From Leptasterias polaris (Eukaryota > Echinodermata > Asteroidea > Forcipulatida > Asteriidae), in the NCBI GenBank assembly GCA_037783415.1, contig JAZGTN010000058.1, positions 7,104,001 through 7,168,000 on the forward strand: a DNA stretch of 64,000 nucleotides, in the 5' to 3' direction. The translations under genes were made by a program, and so were the position numbers. The notes below the pieces were generated by a model, which did no database searches, was not told the DNA's origin, and saw nothing but the letters and a program-made list of their open reading frames with translations. Positions 44,961-56,974 of this stretch are shown piece by piece; position 1 is the stretch's first letter, and every line of letters starts with the position of its first letter.

Positions 44961-45755
44961 GGTACACAATACTAAACACAAAACCTAATCCCTACAACAG
45001 TTTAAACAATTTAGATTGTTTCTTCTACAAGTTATCCAATAACCTTAACCGTCAACCGAGTCCATCTCAGGACTGTTTAGTTTAACATCATTTAGCGTGG
45101 AAAATAAACTCACCAAAATCAGATGGCACGCATGAAAAACCAACACGTAACCGTAGCTCCAAGTTTATAATGACGGCATCATCTTGGTACATTCCTCAAT
45201 CTCTATCAATATTATGTCATTATTTCCCACCGATACTTCTTACCCAAACTGATAATTATTAGAAAAATTATGCTTGATTTCGGCAGAACAGAAAAAACGC
45301 ATTCGGACATTGTGCCATGATTTACACACACACGCACACAATCGGTAGAGTTGTCACTTGCCTATACCTGCAACATTGGACCTTATAACAAATTTTTCCA
45401 TTACGTCATGTACCGATTAGTGTTCCCCCACTATTTGGTAAAGGATTAAATTTGTCCAGTAGCCTACCTCTCACACATACAGTTTGTCCTTTAACAAGAA
45501 AGGGTCTATTTTGTACACGACAAGAGACCGTATAGCTTCCAATGTTGATTGGAACTGACTGTTGAATGCTTATCGTTGTTAGAAGAAGACAACATTTTCA
45601 TTAAAAACAGTTATTTTCTGTAGTAAAAATGACTATGTCTTCATTCCGATTGAAAGACCCTTTTTTTGGCCAACACAAGATACATCAATGACTTTAGAAT
45701 TTTGTCCGATTTAACTAACAATGTTGATGAGACTTAATCATAATAATTTACTTAG
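44961..45755. other. AT-rich sequence, nothing recognised
   Basis: No gene or repeat supported. Confidence 0.35.
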
Positions 45756-45759
45756 TTTA

Positions 45760-47160
45760 GTTATAAACAGATTACAAACTGTAAACTACAAACTACAAAC
45801 CAAAATATAAAAAACATACTAAAAACGTAAAAACTTCAGACTATAAACTACAAACTCCAACACAAAAACATACTAAATATAAACTAAAATACTAAAAACT
45901 GCAAACTACAAAATAAAAACGAAAAGAAAAACAAATACTAGGCCTAAACTCAAAATTTTTAAACTTACAAACTAAAAAAACTTAAAGCTTTTACTATACA
46001 TACAAACTACAAACTACAAAAATACATACTGAAAACTGCAAACTACAAATAAATAAAAACTAGAAGAAAAAGTAATACTAAAACCTAAAAACTTAAAAAC
46101 AAAAAAAACCTAAAAGTTTTAAACTACGTCCAAACCACAAACTGCTGCAAACTACAGACTACAAACTAAAAAAGAAAACCATTACTAAAAACTGCAAACT
46201 ACATAATAAAAACTAAAAGAAAAAAGAAAACTAAACTCAAATCTTAAAAACTAAAAACCTATAAACTAGAAACTAAAAGAAAAACATACTGAACTGGAAA
46301 ACTAAAAACTTAAAAATTAACCAACTAAAAACTTAAGAACTACAATTAACATAAATCTTTGTTTAAAACATATATATTAAAAAACTTCAAGCTACAAAAT
46401 AAAACATACAAGAAAAACGAAGACTAAACTCAAAAACTATTGCATGAGCCTAAAAACCTGCTGAATCATAATATAAAAGATTTAGTATCTGCATAATTGT
46501 TTTGAAACAGAAGTAAGCCAACTTTTACTGAACTTTTCAACTGATACAAAACATTATTAGGGGAGACAAAACAGGAATGCATACATTTGCATCACGCTTA
46601 TACACGAAGACTATGAGGAAATGTTTGCGCTTTAAAATTTGATTAGTTACTCTTAAAGGCAATGTGAAAAATATAAAACATGTAAAAGCAATAAAAACTG
46701 AAACAAATAAATACAAATTTACAAACAAATAGTGGTAAAACAATAACTAGAAAAGAAACTGAGAAAAATGCACTAACACAACGAATCAATACTAGTCAAC
46801 GACATGATGAGGAATGTGCAACTAATACATCACATTTTTATGATACAGTGCTAGTTAGTTTCTGTACAAAGACATCGATGCAGTCCAAAAAAATCGCAGA
46901 CAAGAGTGCAGACACTTAGAAACCTCTTATAAATAAGACTGACAAAACCACTATTAAATCACAAACGATATAAAAAAAAAATGTAATCGAGCTAAAATAA
47001 AACATTAATTACAAACAAATGTTATCGTAATCAAAAAATTAATTTCAAAATTACAACTAAAATCTAATAACTAACAACTTAAAATACAAACTAAAAACTA
47101 AAAGAAAACAATACTTAACTCCAAACCTACAAACTTCAATACCCACTAAAAACAAACAAA
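45760..47160. repeat. low-complexity (ACTAAAAACTACAA)n-type region
   Basis: Long stretches of AAACTACAAACTAAAA and AAAACTTAAAAACT words with a strongly purine- and A-biased plus strand. A shorter stretch of the complementary bias (TTTTAAGTTTTTAAG) lies at 47955-48000. There is no coding sequence. Confidence 0.6.
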
Positions 47161-48050
47161 CTAACACATGCATAATACTTTGAAACAAAAGTAAGATGAC
47201 ACTTACTAAACTTTATACTGAAACTTTTCAACTGATACAAAACACTATTATGGAAGACAACAAACGATTACAAGTATATGCATACGTTTACACCTGACAT
47301 CTACATGTACTTGCACCCCACTATACCTTTACTATAGACATGCGCTTTAAAATTCGATAAGCAACTCTTAAAAGTAATGTAGACAATTTATAATTATAAT
47401 AACAGCAAAACAAGAACGAAACAAATAATATATGGAATCATTGAACAAATTGTACAATACTGCAAAGACCACGGAAGAGTGTAGGAGGAGCTGACTTTTG
47501 CCCGTAACTGAGCAATTAGGTATTATTTTAAGTGAGCAGCGAGGCCATGACTGAGAAATGAGTACAAATTTGAATGAGCAGGTCACGAAGTGACGATCAT
47601 GCAGCGACGGACAAGTGGTATTGTAGTGTGCGCGTACGTAATCGTTCAAGACGCAAGGAGCAAGGAGCGTCTTGAAAGAGCCCCAAACTCAATGATTCAA
47701 GACATCCTTAACGGATGGAAAGAGGATCCAGAGGACGTTGCTCGTCTTTTTTATTCAACGGTTTTTAATTTTAGCCATGGACAGGTCCGAGAGTTTTTTG
47801 TCACGCAATTTAACAAAAGCCAAACATTTGTAAGGAATGTTTGTGTGGATCATTATATTCTACTTTTAAAACATCTTTTTCAACCGTGTTCATTTCATAT
47901 CAAACGCCTTTTATAGCCCAAAGCGCCCAATCCGAAGGCAACGTGTACCTTTTAAGTTTTCTGTTTTTTAGATTTTAAGTTTTTAAGTTTAATTTTAATT
48001 TTTTATTTTTCATTTATTTATTTTTGTTTATCCCGGGGATAACATTTTAT
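47161..48050. other. no gene supported
   Basis: A plus frame at 47590-47916 is open but its second half overlaps the dispersed repeat shared with 1180-1262. No other support. Confidence 0.3.
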
Positions 48051-48054
48051 TGCT

Positions 48055-48445
48055 CTCTTATCAACTTACATTAACATAGTAAAGAGAACAAATGAAACAT
48101 CTTATATTACAGTAAATAATAAGAATTAAACTGGTTACAGTAGGTTATTCACAGAGTACATAATACTTATTCCATTTTGAATTAAATTTCTGAGAGGTTC
48201 CATTGACAAATGACAAATATTTCTAGCATTTGAATGTGTTACCAGTGATACCAAACAACATCAACTCGTTGTCTACTACGAGACTGGTAACACATTCAAA
48301 TGCCTGAATCTTATTCTTTTAATTGCTCGTTTTCACATTTTTTTAATGAAAATGAACGACAAACGTCCTTGCATCGTAGTTTTTAATAAAGACCTGAAGA
48401 GCTATTACATTTGCGAGAGTCAACGTTAATGTAAGTTGATAAGAG
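48055..48445. mobile_element. nested fold-back element / MITE
   Basis: Outer arms CTCTTATCAACTTACATTAA (48055-48077) and its inverse (48423-48445), about 22-23 bp. Inside is a second, perfect 20-bp inverted repeat (CATTTGAATGTGTTACCAGT at 48227-48246, inverse at 48283-48302) around a 36-nt loop. It is non-coding. Confidence 0.75.
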
Positions 48446-48619
48446 CCAACACTTTGTCAAAAAGAGATTTAACCATTGTCTGTTACTTGGGGTAATCAAA
48501 TTTAGGGGTTTACTGTTTTTCTGTTTAATCTTAATTATTATTATTGTTATTTTTATCTTTTTTTTAAACTCATCTAGCTCCTTCGCACATCGACCTTAAC
48601 CCTAACCCCCCTATTTCAA

Positions 48620-49130
48620 ATCATCCCACGTATACATCTGTTTCATAACATTTTCTAGACTTGTCTTCTGTTCTCATCATCTCATACATATTCCGTCTTA
48701 TCAAACCCTCCTTTCTCATTGGTCCATTTCAAATCACACCCTCCTTTCTCATTGGTCCATTTCAAATCTTACCCTCCTCTCTCATTGGCCCATTCCAAAT
48801 CTTACCCTCCTCTCTCATTGGCCCATTTCAAATTTCACCCTCCTCTCTCATTGGCCCATTTCAAATCTCATCCTCCCCTGTCATTGGGCCATTTTAAAAC
48901 TTACCCTCCTCTCTCATTAGCCCATTTCAAATCACACCCTCCACTCTCATTGGTCCGATTCAAATCTCACCCTCCATTCTCATTGGCCCATTTCAAATCT
49001 CATCTTCCCCTCTCATTGGCCCAATTCAAATCACACCCTCTACTCTCAATGGTCCGATTCAAATCTCACCCTCCTCTCTCATTGGTCCATTTCAAACCTC
49101 ATCTTCCCCTCTCATTGGCCCTCTTCGTTT
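48620..49130 (+). repeat. right CCAAT-unit array (33-bp tandem repeat)
   Basis: About 12 units of CATTGGCCCATTTCAAATCT plus CACCCTCCTCTCT. Starts at 48717, 48750 and 48783 give a 33-bp period. Each unit carries an inverted CCAAT box (ATTGG). The first 100 bp mirrors 41790-41840. Confidence 0.85.
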
Positions 49131-49194
49131 GATCTCATGTTGACCCTCATCAACATTTATTTATGCGCATATTTATACATCATGAATAATATAA

Positions 49195-49430
49195 CAATAC
49201 ACTGTCTCATTAAGCCTCCTACCTCCTTTATTATGCTAATTTTGTGTCATCAAGACTACTACCCTCCATTATTATGCTAATTCTGTTTCATCAAGACTCA
49301 TACCCTCCATTATTATGCTAATTCTGTCTCATAAAGACTTCTACCCTCCTTTATGCTAATTTTGTCTCATCAAGACTCTTACCCTCCATTGTTATGCTAA
49401 TTTTATTCATGTAATTCCATTGTTCTTGTG
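49195..49430 (+). repeat. 41-bp tandem repeat
   Basis: Five units of TTATGCTAATTNTGTCTCAT plus CAAGACTCTTACCCTCCA. TTATGC starts at 49231, 49272, 49313, 49351 and 49392. Confidence 0.85.
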
Positions 49431-49994
49431 CATTATGCATAAACTAACAATAGATTGTCTCATAAAGACCCAACACACTACTGTCACTAAAATAAATTTT
49501 ACACTGGAACATATTTAAAACATATTTTCATTCCCCTGCAAATGTATGAACAATGAGATATCTCTTTAGATGAAAACATGTGATTTACAGTTTCCTGGCA
49601 ACTGTGGATTATGTGATGTGTCATTTCACGGACACACTGTAGATAAGCGCACGGAACTACTCAAATATTGTGCATAAGTTTCTCATGGTCTTACTTTTAA
49701 TATTTGAGCAAAAGCAGCTAAAATAGGTTTACAAATCTAAACATATCTGATGACTTTTATGCCAAAGTAGATGTCAAAATTATTTCTTTTCTTTGCGATG
49801 TTACGATGTCACGATGTCACGATGTTACCCATATAGATATTGAAATTTGCAAGTTTATAAACCCCGAAATGCACCCTCAAAAACCTTTAAATGGCAACAT
49901 GAGGATTAATTATGCTCACAGGTAGCCTGCATCGATTAAATTGGAACTAAATTCCTGGAGTGTCAATTAAATGTTGTTAATTTTGTCCCCATAG
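49431..49994. other. no gene recognised before the first exon at 49995
   Basis: Includes a 10-bp repeat (ACGATGTCACG) near 49801-49828. Confidence 0.35.
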
Positions 49995-51665
49995 ACTCCT
50001 TCTGGTATTGCTGAGGGGAGTGGCAGTGTACAGATTCAGGTATGTGTCATTTCTGAAACTTCAGTATTGATAATTATTTTTAATGTTGGTAAACTACAAT
50101 TCCCTGGGTGTCAACGACGATTTTGGGGTTGGATAATTCTCCCCTTTTGAGCTAGTTAAAAAAAATGCTGTATCCATGTTTAGAAATTTTGTAAAAACCA
50201 GACATAAAACAGAATTCCATTGAAAAAAAAGCCTGCAGCCTTTTTCTCTGATATAAAATGGATTAAAGATATCTTACAGTGCAGTAAAAAAGTCTAGTGC
50301 TAAGGAATATATTTTATAGGTGCAAGTCTTCATGATGTGCTCAAATCGCAGAGAAAGAGAACAATACAGCAAAAGTATTTGCTTTTGTTTCATGTTATTT
50401 TTGTGTTCAATTAATTTCCTTTATTCACTTCACTTTTTTTTTGACATTCCCCCTTTACTTGTAATTGTTGAATGGCAAACAAAGAAACAATTGGCTTGTT
50501 CCTATTCCAAAACCTGCTTCCCTAGTGCTGAGACAGGTTTTGTTGTGATCGTGTGCTATAATAGGGATGCTTCGGGTTGCATGTTGCACTTTGACAGTGT
50601 AATCACCGATTGTTAGCTGCATCGCACAAGCCATGCATGCACTGAACCTCTGTTTGACGATTCAAACCTAATTTTATGTTGCAGGTTTCTCAATCTCACG
50701 GCAGCATCCCGACTGGAACACCAGCGGTATGTACAAATGATTAAAAATGTATGGCCCGATCTTTGGCCGATTTGACCCGCAAAAATTGCTTGACATTTTT
50801 AATAGGCTTAGCTTTTTTTCAGTGGGGTTAAGGAAGTTACAAGCTTTCATTTGATATATTGCACGTAAAGAAAAATCCACCGGTGGTTAGTGGTAGTTAA
50901 TTAAAATATCAAATTTAATTATTGCGGGATCTTGAAAATATTTTCATGTGACTGGTCCAATATGCATTATTCATGAAGAAGTTGGTTGCGCTTGTACCGT
51001 GTACAACCCCGCTCGGCTGGGTCGGCGAGATCGTCGGTCGCAACTGTAATAAATGCAATTTCATGACCAGCAGATCACCATAAAATACCTGTTTTGACTG
51101 TAAGGCAGCGCATATGGGCAATGATTAATTTATGCAAATAAAACGCGTTTAAAAAAAGTCTTATTTGTCACGGTTGCCGGCCAGAAAAATTTGTGTTTTT
51201 GTTATTGTATAGCAACAATGATAATACATGTAGATTTTGAATTTACGAGATTGCGTTACAAGTGGCCTGTTCAGATATTTCATTGAGTTGACAAAATTTA
51301 CTCAGTCATTAGTTTGTTTTCAATAATTGTACTTTTATTGCAGTAGGGTGCTTATATTCAAAATTAATGAATGAGCTACATTTTACATTTATTTTGTGAC
51401 ACAATTATTCATGCACTATGGACACACATAGATGGTGCAATGAAACATAACCACAAAATGAGTCCTTTTTTTTTTGAAAATTAAATAAACAAATCGTTTT
51501 TCACAAACTTACCAATATCAGCTCATCTTCCTGATATCTATTATTAATCTTTCATATATTTCTTTTACACAGGTAACATTCAAGGCGTCAACAGTTTGCC
51601 ACATCTGTGCGGACAGAGAGTATGTGCAAGCCATTTACACGAAAATGAGCACCAATGCCCATTTT
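49995..51665 (+). CDS. three short exons of an unrecognised plus-strand gene
   Basis: Exons 49995-50039 (45 nt), 50685-50726 (42 nt) and 51573-51665 (93 nt). Each starts after an AG acceptor with a pyrimidine-rich lead (for example TTTCTTTTACACAG) and ends at a GT donor (GTATGT, GTATGT, GTAAGT). All boundaries are phase 0 and the joined frame is open: TPSGIAEGSGSVQIQ, VSQSHGSIPTGTPA, then VTFKASTVCHICADREYVQA. The first two look like an unstructured linker. The third has a CxxC (CHIC) that could begin a zinc-binding domain, but it is cut off by the next intron. Exons before and after were not found. No family recognised. Confidence 0.45.
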
Positions 51666-51669
51666 GTAA

Positions 51670-54640
51670 GTTGGGTTCTCAGTCTGTCGGTAGACTGTTT
51701 TAAGATGTAAAGTGGATTGGATCATTTGCCTTTTTGTTTATAGGCCTACAAACAAAATTGTTGAAACTAAAGAAAGGTACCAACCAAATATTCATGTTAA
51801 TCAAGTTATAGTTTTGTTCACTCTTGTGTTGTTGTTGTGTGTGTTTTTTCATTGTTTTTTTTCAGTATTATTTTTTTTCATTTATTAAATGGATTTTTAA
51901 TTCTACTGAGATATAACAAAGACTGTAGGTATATGATCCTCATTTAGCTGATCGTAGCTACATGATGTCAGACACGGAATCACGGAATTATTAATTGATT
52001 CTTTTCCACGAGCACTTATCAGGTTGCCTTTTCCAATCTGCTGGAAGATCTCCATTCCATACACGGTTGGTAATGACTGTTTACACGTAACTCATTGGAA
52101 TTCTGCCTCTTTTTCTTCTGGTCCACTTCCAGGTCTTTCAATAGTTTTAACAGTTTATCCCAATGGTTACCGAAAAATCTGATCGACTTTTCTTCTGTAA
52201 GTGCTGATGCAAAAGAATCCACTAATATCATTTTAATTTGTATCAACACTTCAAACAAAAATGTATTTGGTAGCTACAAATGGTCCACTCACATTCACAA
52301 AGATCACCAAACTTTGATTTAGCATATGCCTACTAAGTTAATGGTTTTTGATGAGTGCTTGCTTGTTTTTGAAGTTTACATTCAAAGGTTGTACGGCTTC
52401 ACTTGAGTTTGAAGGTTGTTTTCTATGTTTCTTTTACGACATATTTATTTTATGAAGTTTACATATTTATTTTTTTAAATTAAATCATTTATATAATAAA
52501 CAACGAAGAGTTGCTTGAGAATTTTGGTAAAATTTAGATTGGAGGAAATTGATAATTTCTGTGTGAAAAAAAGTATTCCCTGCTAAAATGATGATCGCAT
52601 CCAGACTTCAATATATTTCACCCCCCCCCCCCCTCCAAAAAAAATTATGTTCACTCAAATACATATCCCTGCTGTTATTCAGTAGTTGTAGTTACTAGAG
52701 ATCTTCTGATCTGTGTTTTATCCATCATACAAGAGGGCCTGGATAATATTCATTTAGTATTGCTAGATTGTAACATTAAGCAGTGTGATTCTGCACCTTA
52801 TATATATTCACTTGTTGCAAAGTGGTTCTGGTTCAAGAGTAGGCCTACGTGTAAGGAAGTGTATCAAAGCCGAACTTGATCTGATCAGTATTATTATACC
52901 ATGTCACTTTGTAGACCCGATATCACAAAAAGGGTTACCTTGTATATTATAGGGCATTTCTTGGCAGGCATGATACCACACTGTCACAAAACAAACTACA
53001 CATTTTGCCTCATATAATTACACCATGTATAACCAAGAATTGTAAACATTACAGATCGACAATGTTTGAGATGAGGACCTTCTTCATATCGAAATTGGAT
53101 GTCAATCAAAGAGTGCAGTGGTTAATTTTAAGCTGGGTTGTTTTCTTCTACTGATTTATGTGCAAGTTGTGTCTGCCAGAAGTACAGACTTTGTTGCCCT
53201 TGATAAACATGTGAAATGGAAGGTAACAAAGTATGTTTATCTTGCTTACAGCATAATATTTTAATAAGCTGTTAATTTGATATAGCTTTTAATTTGAACA
53301 ATATGCGTAAGATTATGTCACGAGGGAAAGTAACCACACCATACCAATCGCCAAGCCAATAATTTGTATCTATTTTTTTCGATACTGACAAAATACTGAA
53401 TATGAATAAGAAAACAACAATAGGCCTACTATAGTCCAAAACAGTAGGATTAGAAACAAAAACAACCTAGTGTCTAAAAGCGTTTTAGCTGGCATGCAGT
53501 TGGCAATTACTTTCAGGTTTTCATCAGACGGGGTGAAAGCCACACTATACCCGAGGCTTCAGATGGTTTACCATTTATGTGGATCAGATGCTTTGCCAAT
53601 CTAATGTGATCATTCATGATTGGAAACCTGTTGGACTAGTCTTAAGAAAACTTTTGTTATTGCCGGCAGTGGACAGGAGTTAAAAGGGTATGGGCGTTGT
53701 ACGGAAGAAATTACACTTTAAAAAAACCTAATTCGTCTTTTTTATTGGGCTGCAAAACCATTTACTCATACCCAGGTTGCTGTAAAAAAGCATATTCTGT
53801 AAACAAAGTATGACATCAGTAAGATCATTGAGGTAGAAGAGTAAATTGTTTCAGTTGCCTATGTTGTAAAAAAATTGCAATCATTAACTGTGAGATTATA
53901 AAGACTATCTTTTTCTACTCCTTAATAATTTTTTATACAGTCTGAGAGTTTTGACTTGTTATATTTTTCTACAGCTGTTTTATAAATGTTTTGTAAAAAC
54001 CAACCTTTTTTTGTAAAGACTAGAGTTAAGTATTTAGTAGTATGTCATGCACCTGAACGTTTTATTTTGCAAGTTGTGAACGACCGTCGTATTTGTGGAA
54101 GTTCATAAAGCTAGCACGATATGCACATGTTTGTTATTGGTATTATTAACCTGAAACAAAACATTTCAAGAAAAGTGGTTTGAGTTGTTAAAATTGAAGG
54201 GAGACAAAAATAAAGAAAGGCACCTTCAAATAAAACATTTCATAAGGATTTGATCTTGTTTTTGTTTGTTTGTTATTGTATTTGTGTGTTCGTTTCTTTC
54301 CTTCTCTCTTTTTTAAAGTGCAGTTAGAAACCATCGCCGATGGACCCACTTTTGAGACTAAGGATCCCTCATCTCTTCTAATTATCATGATGCCCGTCGG
54401 AAGGCACGAAAAAGTGTGGGGTAGCAAATTTGCTACTTTTCCAAAAGTGGGAGAGAGGGGGTTAACGGCCCTCTCAGCCCCCGGTTCGTGCCGGTGAACT
54501 CATCCCGAGGCTAGGGGAACTGTTTGGCGATACTCACTTGTGATTAAAAGTTTTGTAGGGTTAATAGTTTCTTGTTGCCATGAATCCTTCAAGGGCGTAC
54601 AGTGTGTGGGGATGAGGTACTCGCCCAAGGGCACCGGATG
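51670..54640. other. no gene recognised; probable intron or intergenic
   Basis: May be the next intron of the gene above. A C-tract lies at 52620-52633. The 3' LTR of the Ty3 element would be expected near the right end (54400-54650), but no copy of the sequence bordering the primer-binding site was found. Confidence 0.35.
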
Positions 54641-54651
54641 AATTTAGAGGA

Positions 54652-55272
54652 TTACTCTTTGGATAACTTTATACCATTTAGTTGAATGTCTACAACCGGG
54701 GCAGGGGGTTCTTCAGGCTCCTCATGTTCCCTCATCATCGACATCATTCCTCGTGGCTTCCCAGAAGGTGGTGTCATATTACGGGTGTCGAGGTTTGGCT
54801 GCAAAGGGGATATAGGGGTCATCTCATACGGTACCTCTGCCGATGAGGGAGGTGAGGGAGGTGAGGGTGGCGACGTCACTGTTGTCGTGGGTGTGCGGTT
54901 GATGGTTAAATGGAATCGTCTCTCATCCCTCCAGTCTCTTCTCCGTCCGGATGTCCTGGCACTGCTTGAAAAAGAATCTTCGTCTTCTTGAGGTACTTCC
55001 TTCTGAATGAAGTCAAGGTCATTCAAGAACCTGCGATGGCACTGATTATAGTGCCGCCGCAAATTATCTCGTCTTTTGAAGCGTCTATCGCACCTCTTAC
55101 ACTGAAGGTAATCCTTCTGTCCATGCTGGAGGCGGTGATGGCGGGCTAGACCTTTAGCCTGCGCAAACTGCTTATCACATACCTTACAAATACAAGGATG
55201 CTGACTTTGGTATGCTGGTGGACTCATCGTCAACTTCAAAATCTGCAAAACAACAACACAAGGGAAAACCAT
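54652..55272 (-). CDS. C2H2 zinc-finger protein in the 3' part of the Ty3 element
   Basis: Two C2H2 fingers: CKVCDKQFAQAKGLARHHRL then H, and CKRCDRRFKRRDNLRRHYNQ then CH. An Arg-rich segment, a Pro/Ser/Thr-rich tail (SPPSPPSPPSSAEV) and a C-terminal acidic stretch follow. The likely start is the Met of MSPPAYQSQH, which lies just after a strong minus-strand acceptor (TTGTTGTTTTGCAG, near 55244). The ORF is probably expressed from a spliced transcript. It lies downstream of integrase, where retroviruses carry env, but it is not env-like. It could be a captured host gene used for regulation or targeting; that is inference. Confidence 0.7.
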   Translation of the reverse strand: MVFPCVVVLQILKLTMSPPAYQSQHPCICKVCDKQFAQAKGLARHHRLQHGQKDYLQCKRCDRRFKRRDNLRRHYNQCHRRFLNDLDFIQKEVPQEDEDSFSSSARTSGRRRDWRDERRFHLTINRTPTTTVTSPPSPPSPPSSAEVPYEMTPISPLQPNLDTRNMTPPSGKPRGMMSMMREHEEPEEPPAPVVDIQLNGIKLSKE

Positions 55273-55307
55273 GATTATTCCACTGCTAGACCAAAAACAA
55301 AAGAACC

Positions 55308-55559
55308 CTAACGAAATCTTGAAGGCAACTTATGTAACCTCCTCGGATACCTATGCTCAGGTGCCTTTTTATCCATGAAACTCGTCGACACCTCTTTTGA
55401 GGGGTCGATGCCAACCCTGCTAACCACCCCACCGTTCTGGCCTTCTGATAAGGCCGGAACCCCCTCCTCAACTTCCGTAACCTCGGGTGACTCCTGTGTA
55501 CAGGTGTCGCCTTTAGCACTGGCCTGAATGCCTAGATTGAACTCTTCTTGAGGAACCAT
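55308..55559 (-). CDS. overlapping ORF after integrase, possible pol C-terminal tail
   Basis: Starts inside the last codons of the integrase ORF in another frame and runs 83 codons. It is acidic (EVTEVEEGVPALSE) and ends in a basic RYPRRLHKLPSRFR, which resembles the Arg/Pro-rich tail ending many Ty3 pol proteins. It is either a frameshifted pol tail or a separate accessory ORF. Confidence 0.4.
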   Translation of the reverse strand: MVPQEEFNLGIQASAKGDTCTQESPEVTEVEEGVPALSEGQNGGVVSRVGIDPSKEVSTSFMDKKAPEHRYPRRLHKLPSRFR

Positions 55560-56953
55560 GGTGTCATAGAATCACCCTGATAAGGCTTCAATCTATTGGC
55601 ATGCACCACCTTTGGTTTGGCACCCCTACTCTTCTGTACTCTATACACTCTATACACTACGTCCGACAGCTTTTTGATAACCAAGTAGGGCCCCTCCCAC
55701 CTGAGCTGAAACTTTGGACAGACACCTTTCTTCCTCGCTGGATTAAATAACCAAACGAACGACTCCTCCCGTATATTGGGTTCCGTGGCTTTTCTGTCAT
55801 AATTAACCTTTTGGCGCCTCGCCTTTTTTCCAAGGCAAAGATGCGCCCGGTCATGAGTCTGCTGAATGTTGCACCTCAGCTGTTCAGCAAAATCGGTTCG
55901 AGGCTGCTCACTTAACACAGGGGGCTGTTCCGTAGACAAATCTACCGGGAGTGTCACCTCCCTTCCCAACATCAACATGTTCGGGGACTCTCCCATAGTC
56001 TCATGCGGCGTGCAACGATAAGCGCTGGTAGCGAACGGGAGGCACTGGTCCCAATCACGTTGTTTCTTTTTCGGGTCGACCATCGCTGCCACAATGTTAA
56101 TGAGGGTCTTATTGAATCTTTTGATAAGACCATCAGATTTAGGGTTGTAGGGAGTTGTCCTGGTCTTGGATATGCCTAATATTTTGCACATCTCTCCAAA
56201 TACTTCCGATTCAAAATTGGACCCCTGGTCAGAGTGAAGCTCTCTAGGTATCCCATACCTACAAACAAACTCCCGAACAAACTTATCCGCAACTGTACTA
56301 GCTGTGGCGTCAGGTAAAGGGTACCCCTCCATCCACCTAGTGCCATAGTCACCTACGACAAGTATCCATTGGTTCCCTTCTTCGGTCATAGGTAAGGGGC
56401 CTACGAGATCCATTGCAACTCTTTCCAATGCCCCCCCCCCCCTCACGTGGTACTGTTGCAGGGGTGCGATTCGCCGCTTAGGAGGGGATTTCCTCTGGGC
56501 ACATTTGCTGCAGCAGCGAAGACAGGATCTAACCTCTGCCATCATACCTGCCCAAAAATACCTCTGCCGGACTTTTGCCATGGTTTTCTTTAATCCTAAG
56601 TGGCCACTCAATTTACCCCCATGGAGCTCGTCAATGAGCTCTCGTTTGTACTTTTCAGAGACAACCAAACGCCACCTAACAGTCTTGCTGTCGTCCGACT
56701 CCCAACTTTGGCGTAACACACCTTCACGCACTGACAACTGATCCCAATATGACCAATACGTTTTACCGGCTTGAGTCATTTGCGAAACATCCTTCCACTC
56801 AGGACGCACAGCCCCCTCAGACTTAGCAGTTAATACCCAATTCATTGTGGGGTCTGCCAACTGAGCTCTTCGAAGCTCCTCACAACTTACTGAATGTTGT
56901 ACCACTACACCCCTTACCGCTGGTTCATAGCATGAAGGTGAGGTATTAGCCAC
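55532..56953 (-). pseudogene. Ty3 integrase with catalytic Glu replaced by Lys
   Basis: The N-terminal zinc domain shows HGGKLSGHLG followed by CLRCCSKC (H-H-C-C). The core has MDLVGPLPMT (first Asp), HSDQGSNF (second Asp) and, exactly 35 residues later, SDGLIKRFNKTL, where Ty3 integrases have Glu in place of the Lys (codon at 56122-56120, AAA; a single G to A change from GAA would explain it). The C-terminal part has a GPY/F-like motif (LRWEGPYLVIKKLSDVVYRV). The frame is otherwise open for 473 codons. With D-D-K the protein should not perform strand transfer. The enzyme normally inserts element cDNA into the genome. Confidence 0.85.
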
Positions 56954-56974
56954 CTCTCCTTGAGTATCATCAAT

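Noticed and set aside
47590..47916. 108-codon plus frame
   Set aside because: Its second half lies in a dispersed repeat also found at 1180-1262; no splice or family support. Possible, but not supportable.
54290..54650. 3' LTR of the Ty3 element
   Set aside because: No sequence matching the right-hand LTR end (TGTGACACATCC) was found here, so it is not annotated.
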